From Castellaniella sp044508625 (GTDB lineage: Bacteria > Pseudomonadota > Gammaproteobacteria > Burkholderiales > Burkholderiaceae_B): a stretch of 64,000 nt of DNA. Position 1 is the stretch's first letter. Each line of letters opens with the position of its first letter. Shown piece after piece: positions 36,040 to 44,555 of this stretch. The stretch covers positions 1-64,000 of the forward strand of contig JBIQHJ010000011.1 in NCBI GenBank assembly GCA_044508625.1, written 5' to 3'. Made by a program: the position numbers and the translations under genes. The notes under the pieces are model-generated. The model ran no database searches and was not told the origin of the DNA. It saw only the letters and a program-made list of their open reading frames with translations.

Positions 36040-36972
36040 GTGAGCGGCCTCCCCACGGTGCGTACCGCGGCCTTGATCGGCGCCCCGACCGACGTCGGCG
36101 CCGGCACCCGCGGCGCCTCGATGGGGCCCGAGGCCCTGCGCGTCGCGGGCATCGCGCAGGCGCTCTCCAGGCAGGGCTTCGAGGTGCTGGACACCGGCAA
36201 CCTGGCCGGCCCGCCCAATCCCTGCCGGCCGCCGCGCGGCGGCCATCGCCACCTGCCCGAGGTGGTGCAGTGGAATCGCCTGGTGTACGAGGCCGTGGAG
36301 GCGCAGTTGCAGGCGCAGCGCCTGCCGGTGCTGCTGGGCGGCGACCATTGCCTGGGCATCGGCTCGGTCGGCGCGGTGGCGCGCCACTGCCGCGCCCATG
36401 GCCGTCCCCTGCGCGTGTTCTGGCTGGACGCCCACACCGACTTCAACACCGCGGCCCTCACGCCCAGCGGCAATGCGCACGGCATGCCGGTGGCCTGCCT
36501 GTGCGGGTTCGGGCCCGAGGAGCTCGTGCGCCTGGGCGGGCCGCAAGCCGCCCTGCGCACCGATGAGCTGCGGATGATCGGCGTGCGCAGCGTGGACGCG
36601 GGCGAAAGGCGCTTCGTCCACGAGCAGGGGCTGGACGTCTACGACATGCGCGCCATCGACGAGCAGGGCATGCGCGCGGTCATGGAGGCGGCGCTCGCCG
36701 GCCTGCCGGCCGACGCCCACGTGCACGTGAGCTTCGACGTGGACTTCCTGGATCCCGAGATCGCCCCGGGCGTGGGGACGGCGGTGCGCGGCGGCCCGAC
36801 CTGGCGCGAGGCCCAGCTCTGCATGGAGATGCTGGCCGACACCGGCAAGGTCGGCTCGGTGGACATCGTCGAGCTGAATCCCGCGCTGGACGTGCGCAAC
36901 GGCACGGCGACGGTCGCCGTGGAACTGCTCGAGAGCCTGTTCGGCAAGAGCACCCTGGTGCGGCGCGCCTGA
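36040..36972 (+). CDS. rocF: Arginase
   Basis: Arginase hydrolyses arginine to ornithine and urea. The 310-residue product has the dimanganese ligand motifs GGDHCLGIG, WLDAHTDFNT, GNAHGMP and SFDVDFLDPEIAPGVGT, and VDIVELNPALD. These include the arginase signature rather than the agmatinase one, consistent with arginase. The GTG start at 36040 is only 10 nt after thrC, so it may be read through from alaC-hom-thrC, an unusual partner for threonine genes. Nearby argA and a basic amino acid importer are separate operons. Confidence 0.88.
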   Translation: MSGLPTVRTAALIGAPTDVGAGTRGASMGPEALRVAGIAQALSRQGFEVLDTGNLAGPPNPCRPPRGGHRHLPEVVQWNRLVYEAVEAQLQAQRLPVLLGGDHCLGIGSVGAVARHCRAHGRPLRVFWLDAHTDFNTAALTPSGNAHGMPVACLCGFGPEELVRLGGPQAALRTDELRMIGVRSVDAGERRFVHEQGLDVYDMRAIDEQGMRAVMEAALAGLPADAHVHVSFDVDFLDPEIAPGVGTAVRGGPTWREAQLCMEMLADTGKVGSVDIVELNPALDVRNGTATVAVELLESLFGKSTLVRRA

Positions 36973-36984
36973 ACGCGGGGCGGG

Positions 36985-37243
36985 CGGCGTCCCTGGTCCC
37001 CGGTCGGCGTCCCTGCTCCCCGGTCGGTGCCCCTGGTTCGCGGCCGGCGTCCCAGGACCGAGGCCGGCATCCCAGGACCGAGGCCGGCATCTCAGGACCG
37101 AGGCCGGCATCTCCGGTCCCGGGCCAGCAGCTTTGGGCCGGGCCAGTGTTTCGGGTCCGAGACCGGCGGCCTTGGGCGGGGACCAGTGCGTCGGGCCGGC
37201 GGCCAGCGCCTTCAATCCGCGGCCAGCGCCTCGGCGGCCCGGT
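36985..37243. repeat. Degenerate 20-bp tandem repeat array (13 units)
   Basis: Thirteen units, twelve of 20 bp and one of 19, follow each other without gap from the arginase stop into the last codons of hpnE. The best-conserved neighbours are CGGCATCCCAGGACCGAGGC and CGGCATCTCAGGACCGAGGC. All begin C(G/A)G and most end GGC, GAC or GGT. It occupies the whole space between the two convergent genes and encodes nothing recognisable. There are no unique spacers, so it is not a CRISPR array. Confidence 0.8.
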
Positions 37244-38501
37244 GGCCGCTGCGCACCGCGCCCTCGAGCACCGCGGGATAGCCCGTGTCGGTCCAGTCGC
37301 CCGCCAGCATCAGCCGGGGCCAGGGCGTGCGCGTCCCCGGCCGGCGCAGCCCGGGGATCGCGCTGAAGGTCGCGCGCTTTTCGGTGACCAGGGCGCTTTC
37401 GAGGACGGCGGGCAGCCGCTCGGGCGCCTGCTCCCGGATCTGGCCGATCACTCCCTCGATGACGGCGTCCGCGCCGTGGGCGGCGTAGCGGCCGGCGCCG
37501 CTGATGACGGCGTGCACCAGGCGGGCCGCCTCGCCGCGCGAGACGGCGCTGCGGTCGAACAGCCATTGCCCGTAGGCCGCGCGCCCGGGCCGTTCCTCGA
37601 GCATGCGCATCGCCTCGCCGGATCCCCAGGGCCGCTCGAGGCGCAGGGTGACGGTGCCGATGCCCTCGAAGCGCCATCGGGGCCAGCCGGCGAGCCATTC
37701 CTGGGCCCGGGGCAGGCCGCCGAGCAGGCGGGCCGCCTCGCCGGGCGGCGTGGCCAGGACCACGGCGTCGAAGGCCGCGCCGTCGACCCGATAGCCGCCG
37801 GGCGCGGCCTCCAGCGCGCCGACCCGGCGGCCGGCGGCGAGCCGCGGCAGCCGCGCCCGCGCGCGGGCCGGCCACAAATCGTCCAGGGTGCCGCGCGGGA
37901 TCAGCAGGCGGCTCGCCCCGGCGCCGGCGCCCACGCTGTCGCGCAGGACCCGGACGAACAGGCGCGCGTCGGCGGCGTCCGCCGGCGTGTTCATGGCGGC
38001 CAGGCACAGCGGGTCCCACAGCAGGCGGCGCAGGCGCGCGGGGCATTCCAGGCGGTCCAGCCAGCGGGACACGGTGTCGGCGTCCCGGGGCGCGCCCGCG
38101 CGCGCGCCGAGCGCGGCCAGGATGCGGGCGAGGCTCCAGCGCTCGCGCAGGCCCAGGCCGCGGCCGCCCAGCAGGAGGCCCAGGGCGTGGGCGGGCGCGG
38201 GCAGGGGCCAGGCGCCCAGCCGGAATCGCCCGTCGGCCGAGGCCAGGCTCAGCGCCTGGGCATGGAAGGCCTCGGCGGGATCCACGCCGAGCTCGCGCAT
38301 CAGGTCGAGCGTTTCGCGATAGGCGCCCAGCAGGACGTGCTGGCCGCAGTCGATGGTCCCCAGCGCGGGCCTGGACACGGCGCGCGCGCGCCCGCCGGTC
38401 CGGCGCGCGGCCTCGAAGACCCAGGGCTCGTGGCCCAGCCGCAGCAGCCGCAGGGCGGCGGCCAGGCCGGCCCACCCCGCGCCGACGACGGCGACCCTCA
38501 T
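37212..38501 (-). CDS. hpnE: Hydroxysqualene dehydroxylase
   Basis: HpnE is an FAD-dependent desaturase-like enzyme that reduces hydroxysqualene to squalene. The 429-residue product has the dinucleotide motif VAVVGAGWAGLAAALRLLRLG and GGRARAVSRPALGTIDCGQHVLLG, then VLATPPGEAARLL and the C-terminal FAD contact LAGDWTDTGYPAVLEGAVRSG. The ATG at 38501 overlaps the hpnD stop by four bases. Its last codons lie in the 20-bp repeat array, which may have altered the C-terminal AEALAAD. Together with hpnC and hpnD it completes the three-step route from farnesyl diphosphate to squalene. Confidence 0.92.
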   Translation of the reverse strand: MRVAVVGAGWAGLAAALRLLRLGHEPWVFEAARRTGGRARAVSRPALGTIDCGQHVLLGAYRETLDLMRELGVDPAEAFHAQALSLASADGRFRLGAWPLPAPAHALGLLLGGRGLGLRERWSLARILAALGARAGAPRDADTVSRWLDRLECPARLRRLLWDPLCLAAMNTPADAADARLFVRVLRDSVGAGAGASRLLIPRGTLDDLWPARARARLPRLAAGRRVGALEAAPGGYRVDGAAFDAVVLATPPGEAARLLGGLPRAQEWLAGWPRWRFEGIGTVTLRLERPWGSGEAMRMLEERPGRAAYGQWLFDRSAVSRGEAARLVHAVISGAGRYAAHGADAVIEGVIGQIREQAPERLPAVLESALVTEKRATFSAIPGLRRPGTRTPWPRLMLAGDWTDTGYPAVLEGAVRSGHRAAEALAAD

Positions 38502-39364
38502 GGGCCGGCCAGCCGCCGGACCAGTCCGCGCCCTCCCGTGACCCAGACTTTCCAGGCCAGCCAGAACTTGCGGATCGGCGTGAGCGCGATGCGCTGGTCG
38601 AGGACGTGCCAGCGGTCGCGCTCGATCTCGGAGAGCAGGGCATGGTAGATGGCCGCCATCATCAGGCCCGGCCGCTGGGCGCGCCGGTCGGCCTCGGGCA
38701 GGGCGCGCATGGCGTCGCGGTACAGCGCCTGGGCGCGCCGCGTCTGGAATTCCATCAGGGCCTCGAAGCGCTCGGAGTGGTGCCCGTCGAGGATGTCGTC
38801 CACCGTGACGCCGAAGCGCTCCATCTCGTCGGCCGGCAGGTAGATCCGGCCCCGGCGCGCGTCGTCGCCCACGTCGCGGATGATGTTGGTCATCTGGAAG
38901 GCCAGGCCCAGCGTCTCGGCGTAGGCCAGCGTGCGCGGATCGGTGTGGCCGAAGATCGCCGCGGTGAGCTCGCCCACCACGCCCGCCGCGTGCCAGCAAT
39001 ACTTGCGCAGGTCCTCCCAGCTCTCGTAGCGGAACTTGTCCAGGTCCATCTCCATGCCTTCGATCACGGCGTACAGCGGATCGGCGCGCAGGCCGAAGGG
39101 CTGGATGTGGCGCGCCAGGGCGATGGCCACCGGATGGTCGGGCGAGCCCTCGAACATCTGCTCGACCTGCGTGCGCCACCAGGCGAGCTTCATCCGCGCG
39201 ACCGAGGGCTCGGAGGTCTCGTCGACGATGTCGTCGACCTCGCGGCAGAAGGCGTACAGGGCGGTGATGGCCTTGCGCCGCTCGGGCGGCAGGAACAGGA
39301 AGGCGTAGTAGAAGCTCGAGCCGCTGCGCGCGGCCTTCTGTTGGCAGTAATCGTCGGGGTTCAT
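38498..39364 (-). CDS. hpnD: Presqualene diphosphate synthase
   Basis: HpnD joins two farnesyl diphosphates to presqualene diphosphate. The 288-residue product has the two Asp-rich motifs of trans-prenyl synthases, YAFCREVDDIVDE and FQMTNIIRDVGDDARRGRIYLP, and starts MNPDDYCQQKAARSGSSFYYAF. It is translationally coupled to both hpnC (overlap 39361-39364) and hpnE (38498-38501). Similarity of the DxxxD sites separates it from HpnC, whose equivalents are ARGADDIADE and FCQDVAIDW. Confidence 0.92.
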   Translation of the reverse strand: MNPDDYCQQKAARSGSSFYYAFLFLPPERRKAITALYAFCREVDDIVDETSEPSVARMKLAWWRTQVEQMFEGSPDHPVAIALARHIQPFGLRADPLYAVIEGMEMDLDKFRYESWEDLRKYCWHAAGVVGELTAAIFGHTDPRTLAYAETLGLAFQMTNIIRDVGDDARRGRIYLPADEMERFGVTVDDILDGHHSERFEALMEFQTRRAQALYRDAMRALPEADRRAQRPGLMMAAIYHALLSEIERDRWHVLDQRIALTPIRKFWLAWKVWVTGGRGLVRRLAGP

Positions 39365-40242
39365 CGTTTCGGATCGAAGCGGGGGGCGGGGCGTGCTGCG
39401 CACAACGCGCGCCAGCATAGCAGCAAGCCGTCGCCCCGGGTGAGGGTCGGGCGCCGGGAAAAGACGTCGTAGCCGCAGTCCTCGAGTTTCTCGAGGATGC
39501 GCAGGCCGCCGTGCACCACCAGGCGCAGCTCCAGCCCGATGCGGCCGGGCAGGCGCCAGGCGAGGGCGGCGCCCGACGCCAGGGCGGCGCCCGCCTGGGC
39601 GGCCTGCTCGCGCATCAGGGCCCGCCAGGCGTCCGAGGGCCGGGCCGGGGGCCGGCGCACGCAGGCGCCGATGTAGGATTCGTCCACGCCGTGGCGCGCC
39701 AGGCCGTCCCGCGGGATGTAGATCCGGTCCTTGGCCCAGTCGATGGCCACGTCCTGGCAGAAGTTCACCCTTTGCAGGCCGGTGCAGATGGCGTCGGACT
39801 GGGCGAGGTCGCGCGCCTCGACGGCGCCGAACAGGTGCAGCATGATGCGGCCCACCGGATCGGCCGAGCGCCGGCAGTAGTCCAGCAGCGCGGCCTCGTC
39901 GGCATAGCGCGTGGTGCGCAGGTCCTGGGAGAACGCCGAGAGCAGGTCCAGGAACGGCTGGATGGGCAGGGCGTGCCGGTCGATCGTCCCGGCGAGATCC
40001 TCGAAGATCCGGTGGTGGGCGGGGTCCAGGCCGGCGCGGAAATCGCGGCGGGCGGCCAGCGCGTGCAGGGCCGCGCGCCAGGCCTCGAGCTGGCGCGCGC
40101 GGTCCTCGAGAGGGGCCTCGCCCTCGTCGGCGATGTCGTCCGCGCCGCGGGCGAAAGCGTAGACGTGGCGCACCGCCGGGCGCAGCCGCGCGGGCAGCAG
40201 CACCGAGGCGACGGGGAAGTTTTCGTAGTGATCGACGGCCAT
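39361..40242 (-). CDS. hpnC: Hydroxysqualene synthase
   Basis: HpnC converts presqualene diphosphate to hydroxysqualene. The 293-residue product starts MAVDHYENFPVASVLLPARLRPAV, the HpnC-type N-terminus, and has YAFARGADDIADEGEA and LQRVNFCQDVAIDWAKDRIYIP. It is first of the hpnC-D-E operon on the minus strand; no squalene-hopene cyclase gene is in the window, so the end product (squalene, hopanoid or other) is open. The only visible -10-like element is the palindrome AGTATACT, 8 nt before the ATG, which would give an almost leaderless mRNA. Confidence 0.92.
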   Translation of the reverse strand: MAVDHYENFPVASVLLPARLRPAVRHVYAFARGADDIADEGEAPLEDRARQLEAWRAALHALAARRDFRAGLDPAHHRIFEDLAGTIDRHALPIQPFLDLLSAFSQDLRTTRYADEAALLDYCRRSADPVGRIMLHLFGAVEARDLAQSDAICTGLQRVNFCQDVAIDWAKDRIYIPRDGLARHGVDESYIGACVRRPPARPSDAWRALMREQAAQAGAALASGAALAWRLPGRIGLELRLVVHGGLRILEKLEDCGYDVFSRRPTLTRGDGLLLCWRALCAARPAPRFDPKR

Positions 40243-40250
40243 AATCAGGC

Positions 40251-40258
40251 AGTATACT
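40251..40258. promoter_or_regulatory. Palindromic -10 shared by hpnC and alr
   Basis: AGTATACT is a perfect palindrome giving TATACT (five of six) on both strands in the 69-bp divergent spacer. It is 53 nt before the alr ATG and 8 nt before the hpnC ATG. No -35 is clear in either direction. Confidence 0.4.
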
Positions 40259-40311
40259 GAGCGGCGGCCACGCAGTGCCGTGCCGCCGATCCATTCGCCC
40301 TAGGGGATTCC

Positions 40312-41460
40312 ATGCCGCGCCCGATCCTGGCCACCATCCACGTGCCAGCCTTGTCCCACAACCTGGAAACCGTCGCCCGGGCGCTGGGGCGCGGCGCGGG
40401 GGCCTCGCGGCCCTCGATCTGGGCGGTGATCAAGGCCAACGCCTACGGGCACGGGATAGACCAGGCGGTCGAGGGATTCGCCCAGGCCGAGGGGCTGGCG
40501 ATGCTGGACCTCGACGAGGCCGTGCGCTGCCGCGAGCGCGGCTGGAGCGGGCCGCTGCTGCTGCTCGAGGGCTTCTTCGAGCCGGCCGACATCGAGGTGC
40601 TCGATCATTACCGGATCGGCACCACCATCCATTGCGACGAGCAGCTCGAGATGCTCGAGGCGGGCCAGGTCCGCCACGCCCTGGACGCCTTCGTCAAGCT
40701 CGACACCGGCATGCATCGCCTGGGGTTCCGGCCCCAGGCGTATCGCGCGGCGTACCAGCGCGCCCTGGATCTTCGCGACGGCGGCGTGCTGGGCACCGTC
40801 GGCAAGATGACCCATTTCGCGCGGGCCGACGACGACCCGGCGACCACCGCCGCGCAGTTGCGGGTGTTCGCCGCGGCGACCGAGGGCCTGCCGGGCCCGG
40901 TCAGCGTCTGCAATTCGGCCGCGACCCTGACCGAGGGCCTGGCCGCCGGGGTCCCGGGCGAGCAGTGGGTGCGTCCGGGGATCTGCCTGTACGGCGGCTC
41001 GCCCTTCGACGAGCGCTCGGCCGGGTCCATGGGCCTGCGTCCCGCGATGACGCTGAGCTCCCGGCTGATCGGCGCGCACACCGTGCCGGCCGGCGAGGGC
41101 GTGGGCTACGGCCACCGTTTCGTCGCCGAGCGGCCCACGCGGGTGGGGGTGGTCGCCTGCGGCTATGCCGACGGCTATCCGCGCCACGCCCCCACCGGCA
41201 CCCCGATCACCGTCGAGGGCGTGCGCACGCGCGTGCTCGGGCGGGTGTCCATGGACATGCTGGTGGCCGACCTCGATCCCGTGCCGCAGGCGCGGGTCGG
41301 GTCGCCCGTGGTGCTCTGGGGCGAGGGCGGACCCTCCGTCGACGAGGTGGCCCGCCCCTGTGGGACCATCGGCTACGAACTCCTGTGCGCCGTGGCCCCT
41401 CGGGTTCCCCGGCGCGTGCAGGGCGCGGGCATCGCGCCACTTTCCGACGAGGGGCCATAA
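40312..41460 (+). CDS. alr: Alanine racemase
   Basis: Interconverts L- and D-alanine for peptidoglycan. The 382-residue product has the PLP lysine in WAVIKANAYGHG (near residue 41), the catalytic tyrosine region VACGYADGYPRHAPTG, and VSMDMLVADL. The start ATG at 40312 gives MPRPILATIHVPALSHNL, the usual alr start. The TAA stop is followed immediately by the GTG of the SDR gene, so alr-SDR-radA are probably cotranscribed; the alr-radA neighbourhood is common in betaproteobacteria. Confidence 0.94.
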   Translation: MPRPILATIHVPALSHNLETVARALGRGAGASRPSIWAVIKANAYGHGIDQAVEGFAQAEGLAMLDLDEAVRCRERGWSGPLLLLEGFFEPADIEVLDHYRIGTTIHCDEQLEMLEAGQVRHALDAFVKLDTGMHRLGFRPQAYRAAYQRALDLRDGGVLGTVGKMTHFARADDDPATTAAQLRVFAAATEGLPGPVSVCNSAATLTEGLAAGVPGEQWVRPGICLYGGSPFDERSAGSMGLRPAMTLSSRLIGAHTVPAGEGVGYGHRFVAERPTRVGVVACGYADGYPRHAPTGTPITVEGVRTRVLGRVSMDMLVADLDPVPQARVGSPVVLWGEGGPSVDEVARPCGTIGYELLCAVAPRVPRRVQGAGIAPLSDEGP

Positions 41461-42177
41461 GTGAAAAACAAATGCGTGCTGGTGACGGGGGCGACCAAGG
41501 GCATCGGCTGGGCCATCAGCCAGCGGCTGGCCGACCAGGGCTGCCACGTGGTGGGGCTCGCCCGCAACGTCCAGGACATCGACTTTCCCGGATACCTGTA
41601 CGGGTGCGACCTCTCCAACGCCGGCGAGACCGAGGAGGTCCTGCGCGTCATCCGGGAAAAATACCCGGTCGATGCGCTGGTCAACAGCGTGGGGCCGGCC
41701 CTGCCCGAGGCCCTGGGCGAGGTCGACCTGGCGTCCCTCTACCAGGCCTTCGACCTGAACGTGCGCGTCTCCGTGCAGGTCGCGCAGGCCTTCGTGCCCT
41801 CGATGAAGGCGCGCAAGTCCGGCCGGATCGTGAACATCTGCGGCCGCGTGGTCCATGGGTCCGCCGGCCACACCAGCTACTCGGCCGCCAAGAGCGCCCT
41901 GCTGGGCTGTACCCGGACCTGGGCGCTCGAGCTCGCGCCCTACGGGATCACCGTCAACGCCGTCTCGCCGGGCCCCATCGAGACCGGCCTGTTCCGCGCG
42001 GAATATCCGGTGGGCAGCGAGGCCGAGCGCGACGTGCTCGCCACCATCCCCATGGGCCGCCTGGGCCAGCCGGTCGAGGTGGCGGCCGCCGTGACCTTCC
42101 TGCTGTCGGACGAGGCCGCCTACATCACGGGCCAGGAGCTCGGGGTCGACGGGGGTGGCAGCCTCGCGGGCCGCTGA
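41461..42177 (+). CDS. SDR family oxidoreductase with altered catalytic serine site
   Basis: A classical short-chain dehydrogenase of 238 residues resembling FabG/3-oxoacyl reductases. The NAD(P) motif TGATKGIG and catalytic Tyr140-x3-Lys144 (SYSAAKSA) are present, as is the C-terminal ITGQELGVDGG. Position 13 before the tyrosine, where the catalytic serine normally sits, is Cys127 followed by Gly128 (NICGRVV). Either loop spacing differs or the serine is lost. It starts with GTG directly after the alr stop and is 2 nt from radA. Substrate unknown. Confidence 0.85.
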   Translation: MKNKCVLVTGATKGIGWAISQRLADQGCHVVGLARNVQDIDFPGYLYGCDLSNAGETEEVLRVIREKYPVDALVNSVGPALPEALGEVDLASLYQAFDLNVRVSVQVAQAFVPSMKARKSGRIVNICGRVVHGSAGHTSYSAAKSALLGCTRTWALELAPYGITVNAVSPGPIETGLFRAEYPVGSEAERDVLATIPMGRLGQPVEVAAAVTFLLSDEAAYITGQELGVDGGGSLAGR

Positions 42178-42179
42178 CC

Positions 42180-43544
42180 ATGGCCAAGGCGAGGACGCTG
42201 TTCGTCTGCTCCGAGTGCGGCGGCGCGACTCCCAAGTGGGAGGGCCGCTGCCCGAATTGCGGCGCCTGGAACACGCTGCAGGAATCCCGTGAATCCGCCG
42301 GCCCGGCGCATCGCTTCGCGCCGCTGGCGCCGGCCACGCCGGTGCGCAGCCTGGCGCAGATCGAGGCGCGCGAGCAGGCGCGCAATCCCACGGGCATCGC
42401 CGAGTTCGACCGCGTTCTCGGGGGCGGCCTGGTCCAGGGCGCGGTGGTCCTGATCGGCGGCGACCCGGGCATCGGGAAATCCACGCTGCTGCTGCAGGCG
42501 CTCGCCAGCATATCGCGCGCGGGCCCCGTCCTGTACGTCACCGGCGAGGAGTCCGCCGAGCAGGTGGCGCTGCGGGCCCAGCGCCTCGAGCTCTCGGGCG
42601 AGGGCGTCGACCTGCTGGCCGAGATCCGCCTCGAGCAGATCACCCAGGCGCTGGTCGAGCGCCAGCCGGACGTCGCCGTGATCGACTCCATCCAGACCCT
42701 GTATTCCGGCGAGCTCAGCGCGGCGCCGGGCTCGGTCTCGCAGGTGCGGGAATGCGCGGCCCAGCTCACCCGCATCGCCAAGCAGACCGGCGTCACCCTG
42801 ATCCTCATCGGCCACGTGACCAAGGACGGCACCCTGGCCGGCCCGCGCGTGCTCGAGCACATCGTCGACACGGTCCTGTATTTCGAGGGCGACACCCATT
42901 CGTCCTTCCGCCTGGTGCGCGCCATCAAGAACCGCTTCGGCGCGGTCAACGAGCTCGGGGTCTTCGCCATGACGGACCGCGGCCTGCGGGGCGTCAGCAA
43001 CCCCTCCGCGCTGTTCCTCTCGGGGCATGCGCGCGACGTGGCCGGATCCTGCGTCATGGCGACCCAGGAGGGCACGCGCCCGCTGCTGGTCGAGATCCAG
43101 GCGCTGGTGGACACCGCGCACGTGCCCAACCCGCGGCGCCTGTCGGTGGGGCTCGAGAGCGCACGGCTCGCCATGCTGCTGGCCGTGCTGCACCGGCATG
43201 CGGGGGTGGCGACCTTCGACCAGGACGTCTTCGTCAATGCCGTCGGGGGCGTGCGCATCATGGAGCCCGCCGCCGACCTCGCGGTCTGCCTGGCGATCCT
43301 CTCGTCCATGCGCAACCGGCCGATGCCGACGGGCATGCTGGCCTTCGGCGAGATCGGCCTGGCGGGCGAGGTGCGGCCGGCACCGCGCGGCCAGGAGCGC
43401 CTGCGCGAGGCCGCCAAGCTCGGTTTCGGGCAGGCCGTCATCCCCAAGGCCAACCTGCCGCGCCAGCCCATCGAGGGCCTGCGCATCCACGCCGTCGAGC
43501 GCATCGAGGACGCCCTGCGCGTCTTCGACGAGGGCGGCGCATGA
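42180..43544 (+). CDS. radA: DNA repair protein RadA
   Basis: RadA is a RecA-like branch-migration helicase in homologous recombination. The 454-residue product has the N-terminal zinc finger CSECGGATPKWEGRCPNC, Walker A GGDPGIGKSTLL, the RadA-specific KNRFG motif (AIKNRFGAVNELGVF) and the C-terminal Lon-protease-like domain. The ATG at 42180 gives MAKARTLFVCSECG, the standard start. It lies 2 nt after the SDR gene. Confidence 0.96.
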   Translation: MAKARTLFVCSECGGATPKWEGRCPNCGAWNTLQESRESAGPAHRFAPLAPATPVRSLAQIEAREQARNPTGIAEFDRVLGGGLVQGAVVLIGGDPGIGKSTLLLQALASISRAGPVLYVTGEESAEQVALRAQRLELSGEGVDLLAEIRLEQITQALVERQPDVAVIDSIQTLYSGELSAAPGSVSQVRECAAQLTRIAKQTGVTLILIGHVTKDGTLAGPRVLEHIVDTVLYFEGDTHSSFRLVRAIKNRFGAVNELGVFAMTDRGLRGVSNPSALFLSGHARDVAGSCVMATQEGTRPLLVEIQALVDTAHVPNPRRLSVGLESARLAMLLAVLHRHAGVATFDQDVFVNAVGGVRIMEPAADLAVCLAILSSMRNRPMPTGMLAFGEIGLAGEVRPAPRGQERLREAAKLGFGQAVIPKANLPRQPIEGLRIHAVERIEDALRVFDEGGA

Positions 43545-43580
43545 GGCGCCCGGGGGCGCGTCCGGACGCGGCGTGCTCGC

Positions 43581-43664
43581 GCATGCTGCGCCCGGGCGTG
43601 GCGCCGGGCGGAGGAGACCCGGGCCGCTTGCGCGAGGCTCCCGCATGCATGCTGCGCCCGGGCG
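43581..43664. repeat. Duplicated 18-bp element upstream of the Kdo kinase gene
   Basis: The sequence gcatgctgcgcccgggcg occurs at 43581-43598 and again at 43647-43664 in the 154-nt spacer after radA, with further related GC-rich fragments around it. It lies in the spacer only and is probably another degenerate minisatellite. Confidence 0.6.
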
Positions 43665-43698
43665 CGGGGCGGGATGGCGCGGGGTGGCGGGGCGCGGC

Positions 43699-44487
43699 AT
43701 GGTGAACGGGCGGCAGGGCGAACGGGCGCGCGTCCTGGCCTTCGAGGGCGGCGCCCTGTGCGTGCCCGAGTCCCTGGCGGACCAGGCCGGTCCAGACTGG
43801 TTCGATCCCCGGACCTTCGGCGGCGAAGCCGTGGGCGAGGGCGGACGGCAGGCCGCATGGTTCGTCCAGGGGCCTTTCGGCGCGGCCGTGCTGCGCCACT
43901 ACCGCCGCGGCGGCCTGCGCGCCCGCCTGGGGCGCGAGACGTATTTCTGGCTCGGCGCGGCGCGCACCCGCTCGTTCGCCGAGTATCGGGTCCTGGCCCG
44001 CCTGCGGGCGGCGGACGTCGCGGTGCCCGCGCCGCTCGGCGCGGCCTACTGGCGCCGGGGCCTCGGATACCGGGCCGCCATTCTGGTCGCCCGGATCCCC
44101 GGGGCGCGGACCCTGGCCGGCTGCCTGGCCGCGGCCCCGGACGCAGCCCCCGATGCGGCCCTGGCTGCGGCGGACGGCACGGCGGGCGGCACCACGGCCT
44201 GGCGGAAACCGCGGGCCGTGGACCCGCTGCCCGTGGCCCGGGCCATCCATGCCATGCACGAGGCGGGGGTATCCCATGCGGACCTGAACGCGCATAATAT
44301 TTTGCTGGATGCGCAGGGACGGGTCTGGCTGATCGATTTCGACCGCGCGGCGGTGGGTGTGGCATCCCCGGGACAGCGGCGGAAAAACCTGTTGCGTCTG
44401 CGGCGCTCTTTGGTTAAGGTGTGCGGCGCGCCCGGTGCGCGGTGGTGGGACGAGCTGCACTCGGCCTATGAACACCTGCCTTGCTGA
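43699..44487 (+). CDS. kdkA: 3-deoxy-D-manno-octulosonic acid (Kdo) kinase-like protein
   Basis: A 262-residue kinase of the KdkA/WaaP fold that phosphorylates Kdo in the LPS inner core. It has GPFGAAVLRHYRRGG near the N-terminus (glycine-rich loop and lysine-equivalent region), the catalytic loop HADLNAHNILLD and the metal site WLIDFDRA. Between these lobes is an Ala/Asp/Gly-rich insert of about 25 residues (PDAAPDAALAAADGT) not seen in enterobacterial KdkA. The ATG at 43699 is the first good start after the repeat-filled spacer. Membrane-associated action is expected. Confidence 0.85.
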   Translation: MVNGRQGERARVLAFEGGALCVPESLADQAGPDWFDPRTFGGEAVGEGGRQAAWFVQGPFGAAVLRHYRRGGLRARLGRETYFWLGAARTRSFAEYRVLARLRAADVAVPAPLGAAYWRRGLGYRAAILVARIPGARTLAGCLAAAPDAAPDAALAAADGTAGGTTAWRKPRAVDPLPVARAIHAMHEAGVSHADLNAHNILLDAQGRVWLIDFDRAAVGVASPGQRRKNLLRLRRSLVKVCGAPGARWWDELHSAYEHLPC

Positions 44488-44555
44488 ACGCCACGTCGGC
44501 AGCATGAGTCAGTCCTTTTCATCCCGTCAATGATCATACGAGAGGGGGCTTTGCC

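Noticed and set aside
36985..37243. CRISPR array
   Set aside because: The 20-bp units are contiguous and degenerate with no unique spacers, and there are no cas genes.
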